Source: Takakia lepidozioides (taxonomy: Eukaryota; Streptophyta; Takakiopsida; Takakiales; Takakiaceae). From it: 60,000 nt of DNA. The stretch covers positions 46,502,001-46,562,000 of the forward strand of contig CM060733.1 in the NCBI GenBank assembly GCA_030704615.1, written 5' to 3'. Numbering within the stretch: the stretch's first letter is position 1; every line of letters starts with the position of its first letter. Shown piece after piece: positions 1 to 11,616 of this stretch. The translations under genes and the position numbers were made by a program. The notes below the pieces were generated by a model, which saw only the letters and a list, made by a program, of their open reading frames with translations, was not told where the DNA came from and did not search any database.

Positions 1-236
1 ACCTGCTCTTTCTCTAGATGCGACAGGAAGGCTTCAAACCAAATGCAATCACTTTCGTGAGCATACTGAATGCATGTGCAAGCGCAGGGGCTTTGGAGTG
101 GGTGGAGGTTCATAGCCATGTCCTGGAAGCAGGATTTGAGTCAAATTTGCATGTGTCCAGTGCACTTGTTCACATGTACTATGCAAAGTGTGGCAGTATC
201 GATGATGCCAGACTGGTTTTTGCAAAGAATGTCTGA
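1..236 (+). pseudogene. PPR-repeat protein fragment (PLS-type), decayed, cut by window edge
   Basis: The reading frame from 3 to 236 encodes about 1.5-2 pentatricopeptide repeats, with the usual helix signatures: GFKPNAITFVSILNAC, then HVLEAGFESNLHV, then AKCGSIDDARLVF. In plants such proteins bind organellar RNA for editing, splicing or stabilisation (family knowledge). The copy looks dead. There is a TAG at 15-17 where a Gln codon would fit, an extra Tyr codon in the MY-AKCG junction, and a stop at 234-236 just after the second repeat starts. A functional PPR protein has many more repeats. The upstream part lies outside the window, so the possibility that 15-17 is an intron end rather than a nonsense codon cannot be excluded. 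Confidence 0.6.
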
Positions 237-2278
237 GAATTGTTCAAGAGCCGGAATCAAGGAGGGCTGGAACCCTTATATACCCACCATTTTGAATGAG
301 AATATGACTCTGGCACTACGTGTGTATTCATTGTGATGTACTATTATTTCATACATTCAGAATGCATAAACACTTCTATTATAAATGGTTATTTGAATTG
401 AGTAATATCATGGCTTGTGTTACCTCAAAGAAGGAAGGGTATGATAGACAATTGAACAAAATATGCAAAGCCGAGGAGAAGCGGTTTGCAGTGTGTTGGA
501 TACAGTGTGCAGTTTGGTCTTGGAGGCAATCAATTTTGTATTTACTCTTGTCATCCACTTGTAAGGTCATTCAGAAGATTTTGGGCTGATAAGTCCTTTT
601 GAATTTTTTTTAATCAACATTCCTGGTCGACCTTGTCTTACTGTTATGAATTGGGAGCAACCAAAAATTTTAACAAAGATAGAGTGTAACACATACACAA
701 TTAACGAAGATGTAAACAATAAATGATAAAATTACAAAATCAACACAGAGGTTTGGCACCATAACATTCATTAGCATACTCAAGGTTGGCCCTAGGCGGT
801 GCAGAATGTGATGCATGGGATCTAGAATCTAACTTTAACTAAATTTGGGGACAGACAATTGTTGGCCATCGAGGGTGTGAAGCTTGCCACATATAGCTGG
901 GCTCAAAAGATCTTGGATTTCAACATAGAATATTTGTTGTGCTAAATAGTCTATCCAAAAACCATCCTAGTGAAAGCTAATGAATGTTATGATGTAACAA
1001 TTATGAAGTTGATCAATCACAATGATGCAAAATAATCATCAAGCATAGTTTGACGTAAACTTTCGCATTCAGTTGTGGAGCTGGTACTCGATGCGTTTCA
1101 TAGCGTAATATTGGACTAAAATAAATTTGTATTTAGTTCGTTGTACTCTTCCATCAAGAAACAAACCACAACTAGATAAGTTTTACTTTACTAACTTCAC
1201 GTGACATTGTACACTTCCATGTTGAGTTAAATCCACTCGTTATACGAGTCAAATGGATGAAACTTCATTTCATCATCACGATGGGGGTTTTCACAATATC
1301 CATTGGGTGCGCTTATTTCGGAAAGAGAAAATGTAGCAAACAATTTAACGGAATTTTACATATTATGATTTTCATATTATGTGTATGTTTGCTCTGTTGA
1401 ACTGCCTGACATTAGAATTTTTCTGGAGAACAGCTTGATGGAGAACAGGGGGTTGTATACGCCTCTTCCAGAATATTGGTTGTGGTTGTAAAACCCAACT
1501 ACAACAATCATGAAGCTATTGCCCAATTGGAGCGACAATTGTGATGTAGTCTATACAAGAGCCAATCTAAGGGCCGTACCACACTACTGGCACACCAACT
1601 ACACTAATGTGGACGTTGCAGCCTAGGGATTGTTGATGATATAGGTCCATGTCACCAAGCGGCAATGAATTGGTTACCACACTATAGTAGACCCAACGGC
1701 AAAAGAATCGCAACCACCTTGTCTTTCATTCTAAAAATAACCAATTCCTAGAAACGTGTTGCGGGAGAATCCTGTCAGGACAAAGTGTCTTCCTAAAATT
1801 GTGGATTTCCAGGGGACACTACCTGGAAATCCGTATTTTTAGGGAATGTGACATGTAGGCGCCAAGTCTAAGCCATGTCAACGCCTCTCCGCCGGCAGCA
1901 GCACTAGTGTGGTAGGCAGAGCGGCACACTGCCCTCCCTTAAACCAATAGGAGGGTCTGAAATTGAGTGCCGCTGCCCCTCTTGCCGCTACTGTAGTACG
2001 GCCCGGCCCTAAGAGCGTCTCCAACAATGTCTTTATACTTTGGTCCTCAATCACTAATGTCCCAAGCAATGGCCAATGTCTTTATTCACATCCCCAAGGT
2101 TTGAAGCCCCACTCCTCTCAATACACTTGGTTATTAGACTCCATCACATATTATTTCCTTAAATAAAAGGCCTTAAGTGGTCCCCGCTTGTCATAGTTGT
2201 TCCAAAAAAAGCAAGTCAAGGCTTAGACTCTCCCAACATATCTCATGGAATATATTTAAATAGAGAGGTAGCTTGTAG
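237..2278. other. Non-coding, AT-rich flank, no gene recognised
   Basis: No open frame with recognisable protein character was found. Around 2,010-2,060 a phrase resembling the ends of the element that follows (agcgtctcc-aacaatg) suggests old transposon debris. Confidence 0.5.
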
Positions 2279-2901
2279 TAGCCAACTATTTTTTAATAAT
2301 AGCGTCTTCAATGCGCCTGTGGGCCCCGCCTATACGGCCCGGGCGTTAGCTCATAAGCGCACCACCCCGGGCCGCCCAGCCCAGGGGTCCATTGAATAGT
2401 CTAGTATGTTCTTGAGAGTCTATTGAAGGGTCCTCTAGAGTCTAGTCCACTCTGCAAGTCCGCTGGAGGGTCCACTCTACGTGCAGAGTGGACTGTGAGT
2501 CCACCTGCCCAGTCCGCTGGAAAGTCCGCCGCCGTAGAAAATTTCAGAAAGAACCATTATACAAAACAAAAAATAACACACAATACAACGGCCCATTACC
2601 ACCTGACAAGAGTTGAACACGAAATCTTGTGCTTGCTATGCATTGTTTTTAACCACCACACTATCCACTGCTTTCAACTAACCTTGGAAGTAACTAATCT
2701 TTATATCTGCATTCCCAGTACATGTTTTATGTGTTTTATGGGCCGCAGCAGACCTGCTTGCCCGGCAGACCTAGTAGCAGACTCAGCCGCAGCGGACCCT
2801 CCGGGTGTTGGGGCACTCCCACCCTCTCTGCTACACGTGGGTCCCACCGCAGGTACATGCGTGCGCATTGAAGTCGTTATTATCTTTCAATGAGAAGCTC
2901 C
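2279..2901. mobile_element. Nonautonomous DNA element (MITE-like), copy A, about 620 bp
   Basis: The left end (aataatagcgtcttcaatgc at 2,295) is an imperfect inverted match of the right end (gcgcattgaagtcgttat at 2,863-2,880). A second copy with the same ends and the same interior lies at 9,524-10,139. The interior carries a perfect 13-nt inverted repeat (2,444-2,456 against 2,482-2,494, about 25-nt loop) and a tRNA-like stretch on the minus strand (about 2,590-2,675) with a B-box-like GTTCAA core. It encodes no transposase, so it must have been moved in trans. The superfamily is not assigned. Confidence 0.65.
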
Positions 2902-3294
2902 AAGTATCACCCCTCTTCAAAAATGCTCTTTCTATTTATTGACACCCCACTACTTTGGGATAATCTAATACCATTGTATATATTGGTATACGAAATGATC
3001 CAAGTTCCAATGCTTGGACCTGATTGGTATGCCAAAAACTCAATACCAAACCAATATTGGTATTAACCCTATGCATATTCCTTGTTTGTTTCTTTTGGCC
3101 ACATAGCAGACATGGACTATATGATGCGGAGGGGACAGATGTGAATACTGCGGACATCTCCGGCCCAAAGTTATCTTAGTTATTTCTCTTGATTTGGCAT
3201 ATATATATATATGTATTGCAAAGGGCTTTCGCAACATTTTTTTTTTTCTTTGGGAAATAAGTTATCATATATATATATATATATAACGCCTCCT
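2902..3294. repeat. Unassigned DNA with two (TA)n microsatellites
   Basis: Short AT dinucleotide runs lie near 3,198-3,212 and 3,268-3,285. No gene is recognised in this stretch. Confidence 0.6.
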
Positions 3295-3425
3295 GAAGGA
3301 AGCGTAACTTATGGAGTCACTTCACCCCAAAGGTGGACACCTTCATGACACACCAGACCGTGGTTTGAACCCACATCCACACCCAACGTGGTATGTACCC
3401 ATTACCACTGGGCTACATGCTCGTT
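3295..3425 (-). mobile_element. tRNA-derived SINE-like sequence
   Basis: Read on the minus strand, the segment begins with an A-box-like stretch (TAGCCCAGTGGTAATGGG, about 3,420-3,400) and, about 30 nt on, a B-box-like stretch (GGTTCAAACCACGG, about 3,371-3,358). This is the internal RNA polymerase III promoter layout of tRNA-derived SINEs. A related 5' phrase (taacttatgg-gtcacttcacccc) recurs near 54,840. The 3' end was not resolved. Confidence 0.5.
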
Positions 3426-3764
3426 GTCAATAAGTTATCAATATATGAAGCGAGAAGTTTGTTTTGTTTTGTTTTGTTTGTTTTGTAGATTTGAGACGTC
3501 CCAAACCGCGGGGCCCACCCTGAGTGCTTGGTTCCGTTGGAAAGCCCTCGACAAGGAGGGGTGCACGGGCTTGGTCTCACAGTTTTTGGACATGCGGTGT
3601 GGGAGATGTGGAATTTCAAGTACTTTGGGTCGCCGGAAATTCACGAAAAATTGCAAAATGGGCATTCCTGGGACAATGGTTGGAGCCTCGACGGGAGAGA
3701 TATTAAGGGAAAGGTCTCCGGTTCAAATCTGGTCGTAGGGTATGTGGAAAAAAAATGCATTTGG
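3426..3764. other. Unassigned spacer with a weak B-box-like site
   Basis: No gene seen. A GGTTCAAATC phrase at about 3,720 may be another tRNA-derived remnant. Confidence 0.3.
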
Positions 3765-4275
3765 ACTTAGATGACATAGGACACTTGGGCCAACGGCAAG
3801 CTACCCTAGAGACGGGAGACATATCAATAATGACTGGATATTACTACTCAATAAATTCATGAAAAAAAAAAAATGAGACCTTGACATGGGAGACGTACTT
3901 GGATACATAGGAGATTGCACACTGGGCCTCGACATAGGAGACGCACATGGGAGACGCACTTGGATATATAGGAGATGCACTTGGATACATAGGATATCGC
4001 ACTTGGGCTTAGATGACAGTGGACACTTGGGCCTCTACATGGGAGATGCACTTGGGCGTAGATGGGCCTTGACATAGGAGACACACAGGGATACATAGGA
4101 AATTGCACTTGGTCTTAGATTCCAATTTTTCACACATGGGCCAACGGCAGAGGCTACCCTAGAGGTCGTATTTGGGCGTAGACATGAGAGGCGTACTTGG
4201 ATACATAGGAGATTGCACTTGGACATAGGAGATTACACTTGGGCCAACAGCACAGGCTACCCTAGTGCTTGTAAA
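3765..4275 (+). repeat. Degenerate minisatellite array (forward arm of an inverted pair)
   Basis: Short variable units of roughly 30-45 bp are repeated many times. They are built from phrases such as acttggatacataggagat, tgcacttgggc and gacatgggagacgc. The array ends with the phrase ggccaacagcacaggctacc. The same phrases occur reverse-complemented at 6,296-6,625. Confidence 0.75.
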
Positions 4276-4809
4276 TTGAAGGCATAATGTTTTGGCTACC
4301 ACCAATGTTTTTAAATCTAGCGAAAAATCACCAGATTTTGACCTAAAAAATGGGTCGGCTACTTTTATAATGGAATTATGGGACTAAAAATCGAAAACAT
4401 CGCCAAAATGCGCCAATGGGTAAATATCAAGAGCCAGAATTTTCCTATGTAGACCTGTTAAAATATGACACCTGTTATATAGCCACTTCTTTAAGCTTGT
4501 CACCTCGTTAGTCTCGCCACATGGGCACTGCGTAGAATTTACATGTAGCCTTTCTGGCGATTTTGGAAAAGTGAAAAAAAAAACACTAGCTGCCGCTCAT
4601 TTTTAAATATTTAACATTTTATATTATCTATTATTTATACCCAGGTTGATAACTGGCTAGTATTACCTTCAGAATACTACCAGTTTGCAAATCCAAAATC
4701 ATGCTTTTATTGAGAGCCAATGAATGTTAAGAGTTAATGACAATTTTAGTTTAATGTTTAATAAAGGATAAAGGATAAAGTTCCTTTAACGTCCAATGAA
4801 TTTACAGAG
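4276..4809. other. Spacer between minisatellite arrays, no gene
   Basis: AT-rich unique-looking sequence with no supported ORF. Confidence 0.4.
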
Positions 4810-4950
4810 CCTACTGCTGATCAATACACAGTGCCCCATCGTGCGCCAATGGACGGTTTGAAGGCACATGTTGAGGGATTGAACCCCGGATCACCCAGGT
4901 TATGCACAGGCAAGGCACAAATACCCAACCACTAGACTACCTGCTTAATG
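4810..4950 (-). mobile_element. tRNA-derived SINE-like sequence
   Basis: On the minus strand an A-box-like phrase (TAGTCTAGTGGTTGGG, about 4,943-4,928) is followed by a B-box-like phrase (GGGGTTCAATCCC, about 4,893-4,881). This is the layout of a tRNA-promoter SINE and differs in sequence from the one at 3,295-3,425. Confidence 0.5.
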
Positions 4951-6295
4951 TTTAATAAAGGAGAAACACCCGGGAGTTAGCCTACCACACAAATGAGACC
5001 CTTTAGATATAGTGAGAGGAGAAAATAACCTAATTAGACACCACCCATAGGAAGGGGAGGGTTGTCAAAGAGTTGTAATAAGCAATTTGTCATGCTCTAC
5101 TAGGAGTTGCAAAACAACTAAGTTGGAAATAAAAAAGAGAACATTTCAGAGTCGCACAAAACTTAAAACGTTGCAATTAGCTGTGACCTCTAGCCAGGGG
5201 TTTCAAAATAAGGTTGGCTTTCATATCTTATGTTGTCAGATTTGCAATTTCTAGATCTGTGACGTTTCCTAATGACCAAGTAGAAATCTTAGATGAGTTG
5301 CAGATATGAATGGTTGGATGAGTGGATAATAGCCCTTCTGCAATATTTAAGTTGTTAAATCGTCACGAATCTCCGCCCCTCCTTGTCACTTATTGTTTTT
5401 TAGCATTAGTTCCTTGAAAGCGAGCTTCAAGAGTTCCGGTAAGAGTAGTTTATTGCACAGAATGCCAAAGACAACTTTAAAAGTCCAACTAAAACATTTA
5501 TGTCAATTGGAAAGGCAATGTGAAATATTTTCAACTTTCTTTCAAGGATTTGATTGAATCGAAGTAGTAGACGCTATTATCTTATAATGATGTATGTTGA
5601 TATCTAGCAGCCTACTATTTTGTTCTTCTATTTGTTTATTTATGACATTCATTATTAGCTAGCTTGAAACAAATAAAACTAAAAATTGCAATAGTTTGGA
5701 GAACCATACCTAAACTTTGTACGGGCCCTAAAATCCATCGTTACTAAGCACAATGCCCATTTTTACATACACTAGAATCCCCCCAACGTTATTCAAACAC
5801 ATCAAATGTGAATCAATGCAAGGTACTCAATGCTCATCTTCACGAGTCTTTTTATTTCAGATTCTCTCACTTTGTAATGTCCACCTCAATGGACTCTGTG
5901 GAGAGCAATATGCCTTGTAAATGTGATGGATGTTTAACACACTTTGTTTTTTTAATCCATTATGGACCCTCCATCCCCTGTTCTAAAAATAAAAATAAAA
6001 AAACCAAACCGGGACCGCAAATTGAGGTTGTCTGCAGCTTGGAGTTACGCATAAATTTCTCTCTTTCCAACCGCCACCAATGATCGTTGCAAGTCCATTG
6101 AACTGGTCAAAACACCTTGAGCTCCATTTTAATGGGCAATTCAATTGAATTGCGCGCACACTGAACTCAATTGAATTGGAATATGTATTTAATAATTTAT
6201 CATCGTATATATTATGTATACCCATAAAAAATTATATGTCATTACAGATATGTTATACACATGGCAATACTATATTTAAAAATGGAGGACACTAG
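4951..6295. other. Intergenic, AT-rich, no gene recognised
   Basis: Short open frames here show no domain or repeat character. Confidence 0.4.
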
Positions 6296-6625
6296 GCATA
6301 ACTAGGGTAGCCTGTGCCGTTGGCCCAAGTGTCCAGTGTCATCAGCTAAGTCCAAGTGCAATCCCCTATGTATCCAAGAACGTCAGATCATATGTCGAGG
6401 CCCAAGTGCGACATCTAGGGTAGCCTCTGAAATATAAGACCAAGTGCAATTTCCTATGTATCCCAGTGCGTCTCCTATGTCAAGGCCCATCTAAGCCCAA
6501 GTGAAATCTTCTATGTATCCAAGTGCATCTCCCGTGTAGAGGCCCAAAATGTCCATTGTCATCTAAGCCCAAGTGCAATCTCCTATGTATCCAAGTGCAA
6601 TCCCCTATGCATCCAGAGACCCTAC
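6296..6625 (-). repeat. Degenerate minisatellite array (reverse arm of the inverted pair)
   Basis: This is the reverse complement of the 3,765-4,275 family, starting with tagggtagcctgtgccgttg and continuing with repeats of tgcaatctcctatgtatcca. It ends close to the 3' end of the decayed aspartic peptidase gene. Confidence 0.75.
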
Positions 6626-7410
6626 AGTTTGTGAGATCTCATGTCATTGTTCCACCAATAGAATCATAGCATGGTGTTGCATTTCTCTTTTCGCCACCCA
6701 ATCTTTTGGTCGTCATTGTCATATACAAACAAATAATCGGACATTGAGATACCTACAACATTCAAAAGGTTCCCATCATTCTGATAAAGATGTTTTGACT
6801 TGTGGATAGTAGCATATCGAGGCACCAACAATTGATTGTACATATTTTGCATCAAATTATGGTGAATTTTGGGGCCATGTATCTATAGAAAGATGAGGAT
6901 GATGCCCAACTAAAGTCGACATAAATAAGAGCCTCTTCATCTTTAGGGTAGCGGACTCCCTTTTATGTTTTCTACACACACAGATATGTTGGTTACATGA
7001 ATTATTTCATAGAGTTTAGATCATGTACTACCAATAATCCCGATCTCATCTTCCTCGTCATTGTAGACTACATTTACGCAGAAATACCATCCGGAGCCAA
7101 TCGCTTCGTCAAACTGTCTCACACATAAAATAAGTAGATATAGCTTTTGTACAAATTGGACATCTCTATCAAATGTTTCCAAATAATAATTTGGTCAACT
7201 TTGAGGTTTTTGATGAAGTTGGTGTTAGTTAAGCGATGCATGTATTTATTTAATTCGTTTTTTCTATTCATGGTTTTTTAATAATTAAACATTATAAATA
7301 TGCTATATGGATCAGTGTACATGTGCATGGATTCGAAATCTTCATACATGTAGAACGGATTCTTTTGGAACTTACTTTCCATCTCAAGTAATTTTTAGGC
7401 AAAATTTCAT

Positions 7411-7865
7411 ATGTTGAATATCTATTTGTTTCAGCTGAAGAGCTTGCATATTGTTCAAATTCAAAAGTAACATATTGAAACATTGTCCCCAGGTCAAAGT
7501 CATGTGGTCGTTCACTATCACACATGTCAAGCAAAAATAGTTATTTGACATAAATTCAATTACTAATGTTGAATATCTATTCGTTTCAGCTGATGAGCTT
7601 GCATATTGTTCAAATTCAAAAGTAACAGATTGAAACATTGTCCCCAGGTCAAAGTCATGTGGTCGTTCACTATCACACATGTCAAGCAAAAATAGTTATT
7701 TGACATAAATTCCATTACTAATGTTGAATATCTATTCGTTTCAGCTGATGAGCTTGCATATTGTTCAAATTCAAAAGTAACAGATTGAAACATTCTCCCC
7801 AGGTCAAAGTCATGTGGTCGTTCACTATCACACATGTCAAGCAAAAATAATTATTTGACATAAAT
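7411..7865 (-). repeat. Tandem triplication of an aspartic-peptidase exon, 155-bp period
   Basis: Near-identical units begin at about 7,411, 7,566 and 7,721 (each starts atgttgaata). Each holds, on the minus strand, the peptide phrase DSERPHDFDLGTMFQ and then FEFEQYASSSAETNRYST. The period of 155 is not a multiple of 3, so the copies cannot be read through as one frame. Each may be spliced separately or the copies are inert. Confidence 0.85.
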
Positions 7866-9523
7866 TCAAATACTAATTTATTTTAATCACTTCTATTATT
7901 CTTGAGCCAAGGTTGCACAATCACAAGTCATCCGTCATGTTGATATTATTTTATCTGATTTTATATACTTTTGTGTGATCTATATGCACCATAAACAAAA
8001 TATTTTATTTTTTTGAAGCCGAATTGGCAGGCTAAATATCAACATAAGATGATATTAGTATTGCAATAGGAAATGAAAAATACAAGTTGGTAATCTCCCT
8101 CTAACCTTTCCTTGTTTCTCCATTTTTTCTTTTGATATTTTCACAATATGTTTAAATTATTTATTTATGAGATTCATTCATCAAAGAAAAAAATATAATA
8201 TGAGTAACTGATGAGTTAATATGGGCCCATAAGCATATTCTGATGAAAGTCTGACAGCCAAAAGGATATACTAAAATTGAATATGTGATTCAAGTTAGTT
8301 ACTACCGTAGATTACGATCTTTCTCGTGATACGAACACGAACGATCTGCATTCGTTTCCGGATCGAGTCCTTCTATGTAACCATGAGAGAGAGCAATATC
8401 TTTTATCTGATCCCTACACGTGAAATACATGAGTTAAATCGTTCATAGTTTGAAAATGCATATTTAGAATATCTAAATATTTAAAAATAGATATTATGTG
8501 AATGAATGAAATTTAATGGTAATACAAGGTCATGGACTTACGATTACATATAATGGGTACCAAAATTTACTTGCCAAAAATGTGGGCTCAATGCTAGAAT
8601 CAAGGATATTATGATATATTGGCCAGTCATCTTGATTGCTTAACAATGTTGAATCTTCTATTGTTTGGTTGTGCCCATATTTTAGGGCGACAAATTTTGC
8701 ACGGCAAGCATCACGGTGGCTGCACCAAATCAAATTAATATATTTGTGTATATTGGAGTTTGATAATGTATTGGAGTAACATGGTGTTAAACTAATATAA
8801 TTATATATTAGATATATTATAGTCATATCATAAATATATAGAGTATAAAATTAGTACTGTAAATATATATCTTGAACCCATAAATTTTAGAATCTTTGCT
8901 AAAATAATTGTAGGTCTGTTTCCGATGCATAAATGATCTTTACTCAACCTAGTAACTTACATGAGACTTTCATAAGTGATCTTTTCGATATACTGTAGTA
9001 AAATAATAATAATAATAAATGATGTGAATTTGTAGTGTGTATTAAACTAAAATGTGAGAACTTGAACAGTGCTTTAAAATTTCAGTAAGATTGTATCGAA
9101 GCATAAGTTTACGAACCCATCTACGTTGACCATCCTCGTCCATGTTAGTTCATTTTTCAAAATTAATTCATGATCTCCAAAGAAAAGATAGCCCGATGTT
9201 GCATCATAGTCCTCTTCCAAATTTGCGCTTAGACAAACTCCTATAATGTTTTTGGTTATTAAACCTTTTGTTTTCAATTGCCACTGCAACGTTGACGCAT
9301 CCATGTTTATACCTAATAATCCGTCTGTCTCTTTATTGTCGTTTTCACCTAAGTTGTTATAGTTGTCCATGTTCATTTGCTTATTACTACATGTGCCAAA
9401 CCATTCACAATTGTCACAACATTTATATTTGTGGACTAGCTCATGTCAAATGAGATATACGTTGTTCAAAGTTGTAGAGGGAAACAATAACTTGTGATAA
9501 GATACTGAAAATATGATATGTTC

Positions 9524-10139
9524 TAGCCGACGCTTTTTTAATATTAGCGTCTTCAATACACCTATGGGCCCATGGGGTTACCTCATAAGCCCACCGCCCT
9601 TCCATTGGATAGTCGAATATGCTCTAGAGAGTCTGCTGAAGGGTCCACTTTACAGTCTAGTCCACTCTGCAAGTCCGCTGGAGGGTCCAGTCTACATGCA
9701 TAGTGGACTGTGAGTCCACCTGCCCAGTCCGTTGGAAGGTCCGCCGTTGTAGAAGAACAAGGATTTAGGCAAATTTCAGAAATAACCATTATACAAAACA
9801 AATAATTAATAACACACATTATCATGGCCCATTACCACCTGACAAGAATTGAATACTGAACCTCATGCTCATCATTAGTTGCTCTAAACCACTACACTAC
9901 CCACTACTTTATGCAAACCTTGGAAATAACAAATATTTTATCTGCATTCCCAGTCCATGTTTTATATGTTTTATGGGCCGCAACAGAGGTCTTGCTTGCC
10001 TAGCAGCAGACTAAGCCGCAACGGACCCTCCGACGGGTAGGGGCTCCCACCCTTCGCGACCCCCTCTACTACATGCGAGCCCTGCCGTAGGTACACGCGC
10101 GTGCATCAAAGACGCTATTAGCTTTCAATGAGAAGCTCT
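9524..10139. mobile_element. Nonautonomous DNA element (MITE-like), copy B
   Basis: This is the same element as at 2,279-2,901. The left end near 9,541 (atattagcgtcttcaataca) is inverted at the right end (gcatcaaagacgctattagc at 10,103-10,122). The shared outer phrase tttcaatgagaagctc closes both copies. The copy sits inside an intron-like gap of the peptidase pseudogene, between its third and fourth blocks. Confidence 0.65.
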
Positions 10140-11616
10140 GTTCTAGTGCATACTAAACATCATAATTTTTTATATATTGGCTCCTTGAGACTCCAAATAA
10201 ATGCCAATATCAGTTTGATCATGTTCTACGTCCCCCTTCCTTGGTTGCACTAGAACGTGGTAGAAGTATATACCCATTATATATTCTTATCAGTGTTTTA
10301 ATTAATTATGGATGAATTTAGAGAGTCTTTCTATTCAAAAAAGGAAGAGCCATTATGCTTGTTATATTTTAAGACATGCTCACAGTCTATAAGTATATCT
10401 AAACTACTATAACATATATTGTCATATATTTGTAACAATACATGAAGTTGATACAAAAATACAAACCCAAATGCTAATTTGTCCTCAATCGGCTCTCCAC
10501 GGTTTAGTGATAAAATCCTCCACAACAATACCTTCCGAGACTGTAGTATCACCATAACTTATATGAAATGGACATAGAAAAGAATCTGCGTGCCAACAAT
10601 TTCGTACTAAATTTTCTCTTTGAAACGCTTGGCACAAATGTTGTTTGTGTTCGCAATTCAATACTTCTGATGCCGTGGCTATTTACAATTCATTTGGTCC
10701 ATATAAAGCAAGTGTCAACATGAGGTATATTTGTATATTTTAATCTGTTAATTTAATAGTTTTATTATGATGCTAAATAAATATCATTAGATCATTTAAT
10801 CAAATAATAGTATTGAAATATCTTATTATTACAATATCTGGTTTTATCAAATATCACCATTTTACATTCTGAACATTGCTCCAATATGATATGAGACAAA
10901 AGCTACCTTCCTCGGTGCTTGGCCGCCCCAGTTCCAACCAACCCAAATTATGCTACTACCAATATTGATATCCAAATAATATATTTTAGGAGGACGACCA
11001 ATCATTAATTTCACATAATATCCGCGAACCATCATTCCTAATTCAAAACATATGATACTTATAAAAAACTATTTGAAGTATAATTTTTAGTATACTATTG
11101 AGGACTGTATGTATATATATATATATATATCATCTTAATAAATGTGGGACATTACACAAACAATCAAGGGACGTATATACCTAAAAATTGTGACCAAATT
11201 TGTGGTTATAGCAAACATATTTGAGTCTAAAATTTTTTGCCAAAGTGGATGGAGCTTAGCGGGGATATATATATATATATATACCTTCTCTGATTTTTAG
11301 AACGCTCCTCCAAACCCCTCCAGGAAGGGTCACGCGACCCCGGTATGATTCTGCCATGATATTGTTGGGCAATCCCAGTACTCATTGAAAGATTCCAATT
11401 TTTTCTAAGATATAATTTGAGTAGAATTGATGAACGTTGATCATCCCTTGGGTTATAGTTACCCAAATACAAAAGAATTTTATGCCAATGTAAGAAGGTT
11501 ACAACTGAAATAATTATCAAGAAACTAATAAATCTCACAGCTCGCGCCCTTCGCCAAGGCATAGGGTTATCATGTTCCAAGTTGGACACCAACAACTCAT
11601 CAAGCTGCTGGTTCAC

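Larger units (their letters stand above)
6664..11616 (-). pseudogene. A1-family (pepsin-like, plant type) aspartic peptidase, decayed, multi-exon
   Basis: Exon-like blocks in family order on the minus strand:
- 11,607-11,285: N-terminal part with a hydrophobic membrane segment at about 11,541-11,484.
- 11,037-10,907: GYYVKLMIGRPPKIYY followed by LDINIGSS, where the family has an Asp-Thr-Gly active site.
- about 10,710-10,468: CPFHISYGD, then a broken frame into LNRGEPIEDKLAFG.
- about 9,400-9,113: DGLLGINMDASTLQWQLK and GYLFFGDHELILKN.
- about 8,722-8,540: unassigned.
- 7,840-7,411: three copies of an exon with FDLGTMF, corresponding to the second active-site D[ST]GT.
- about 6,855-6,664: SDYLFVYDNDDQKIGW, the usual C-terminal block.
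A TAA at 10,685-10,683, a frameshift in the third block, a D-to-N change at the first catalytic Asp and the tandem exon copies indicate a pseudogene. A spliced divergent gene is less likely. Confidence 0.75.
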
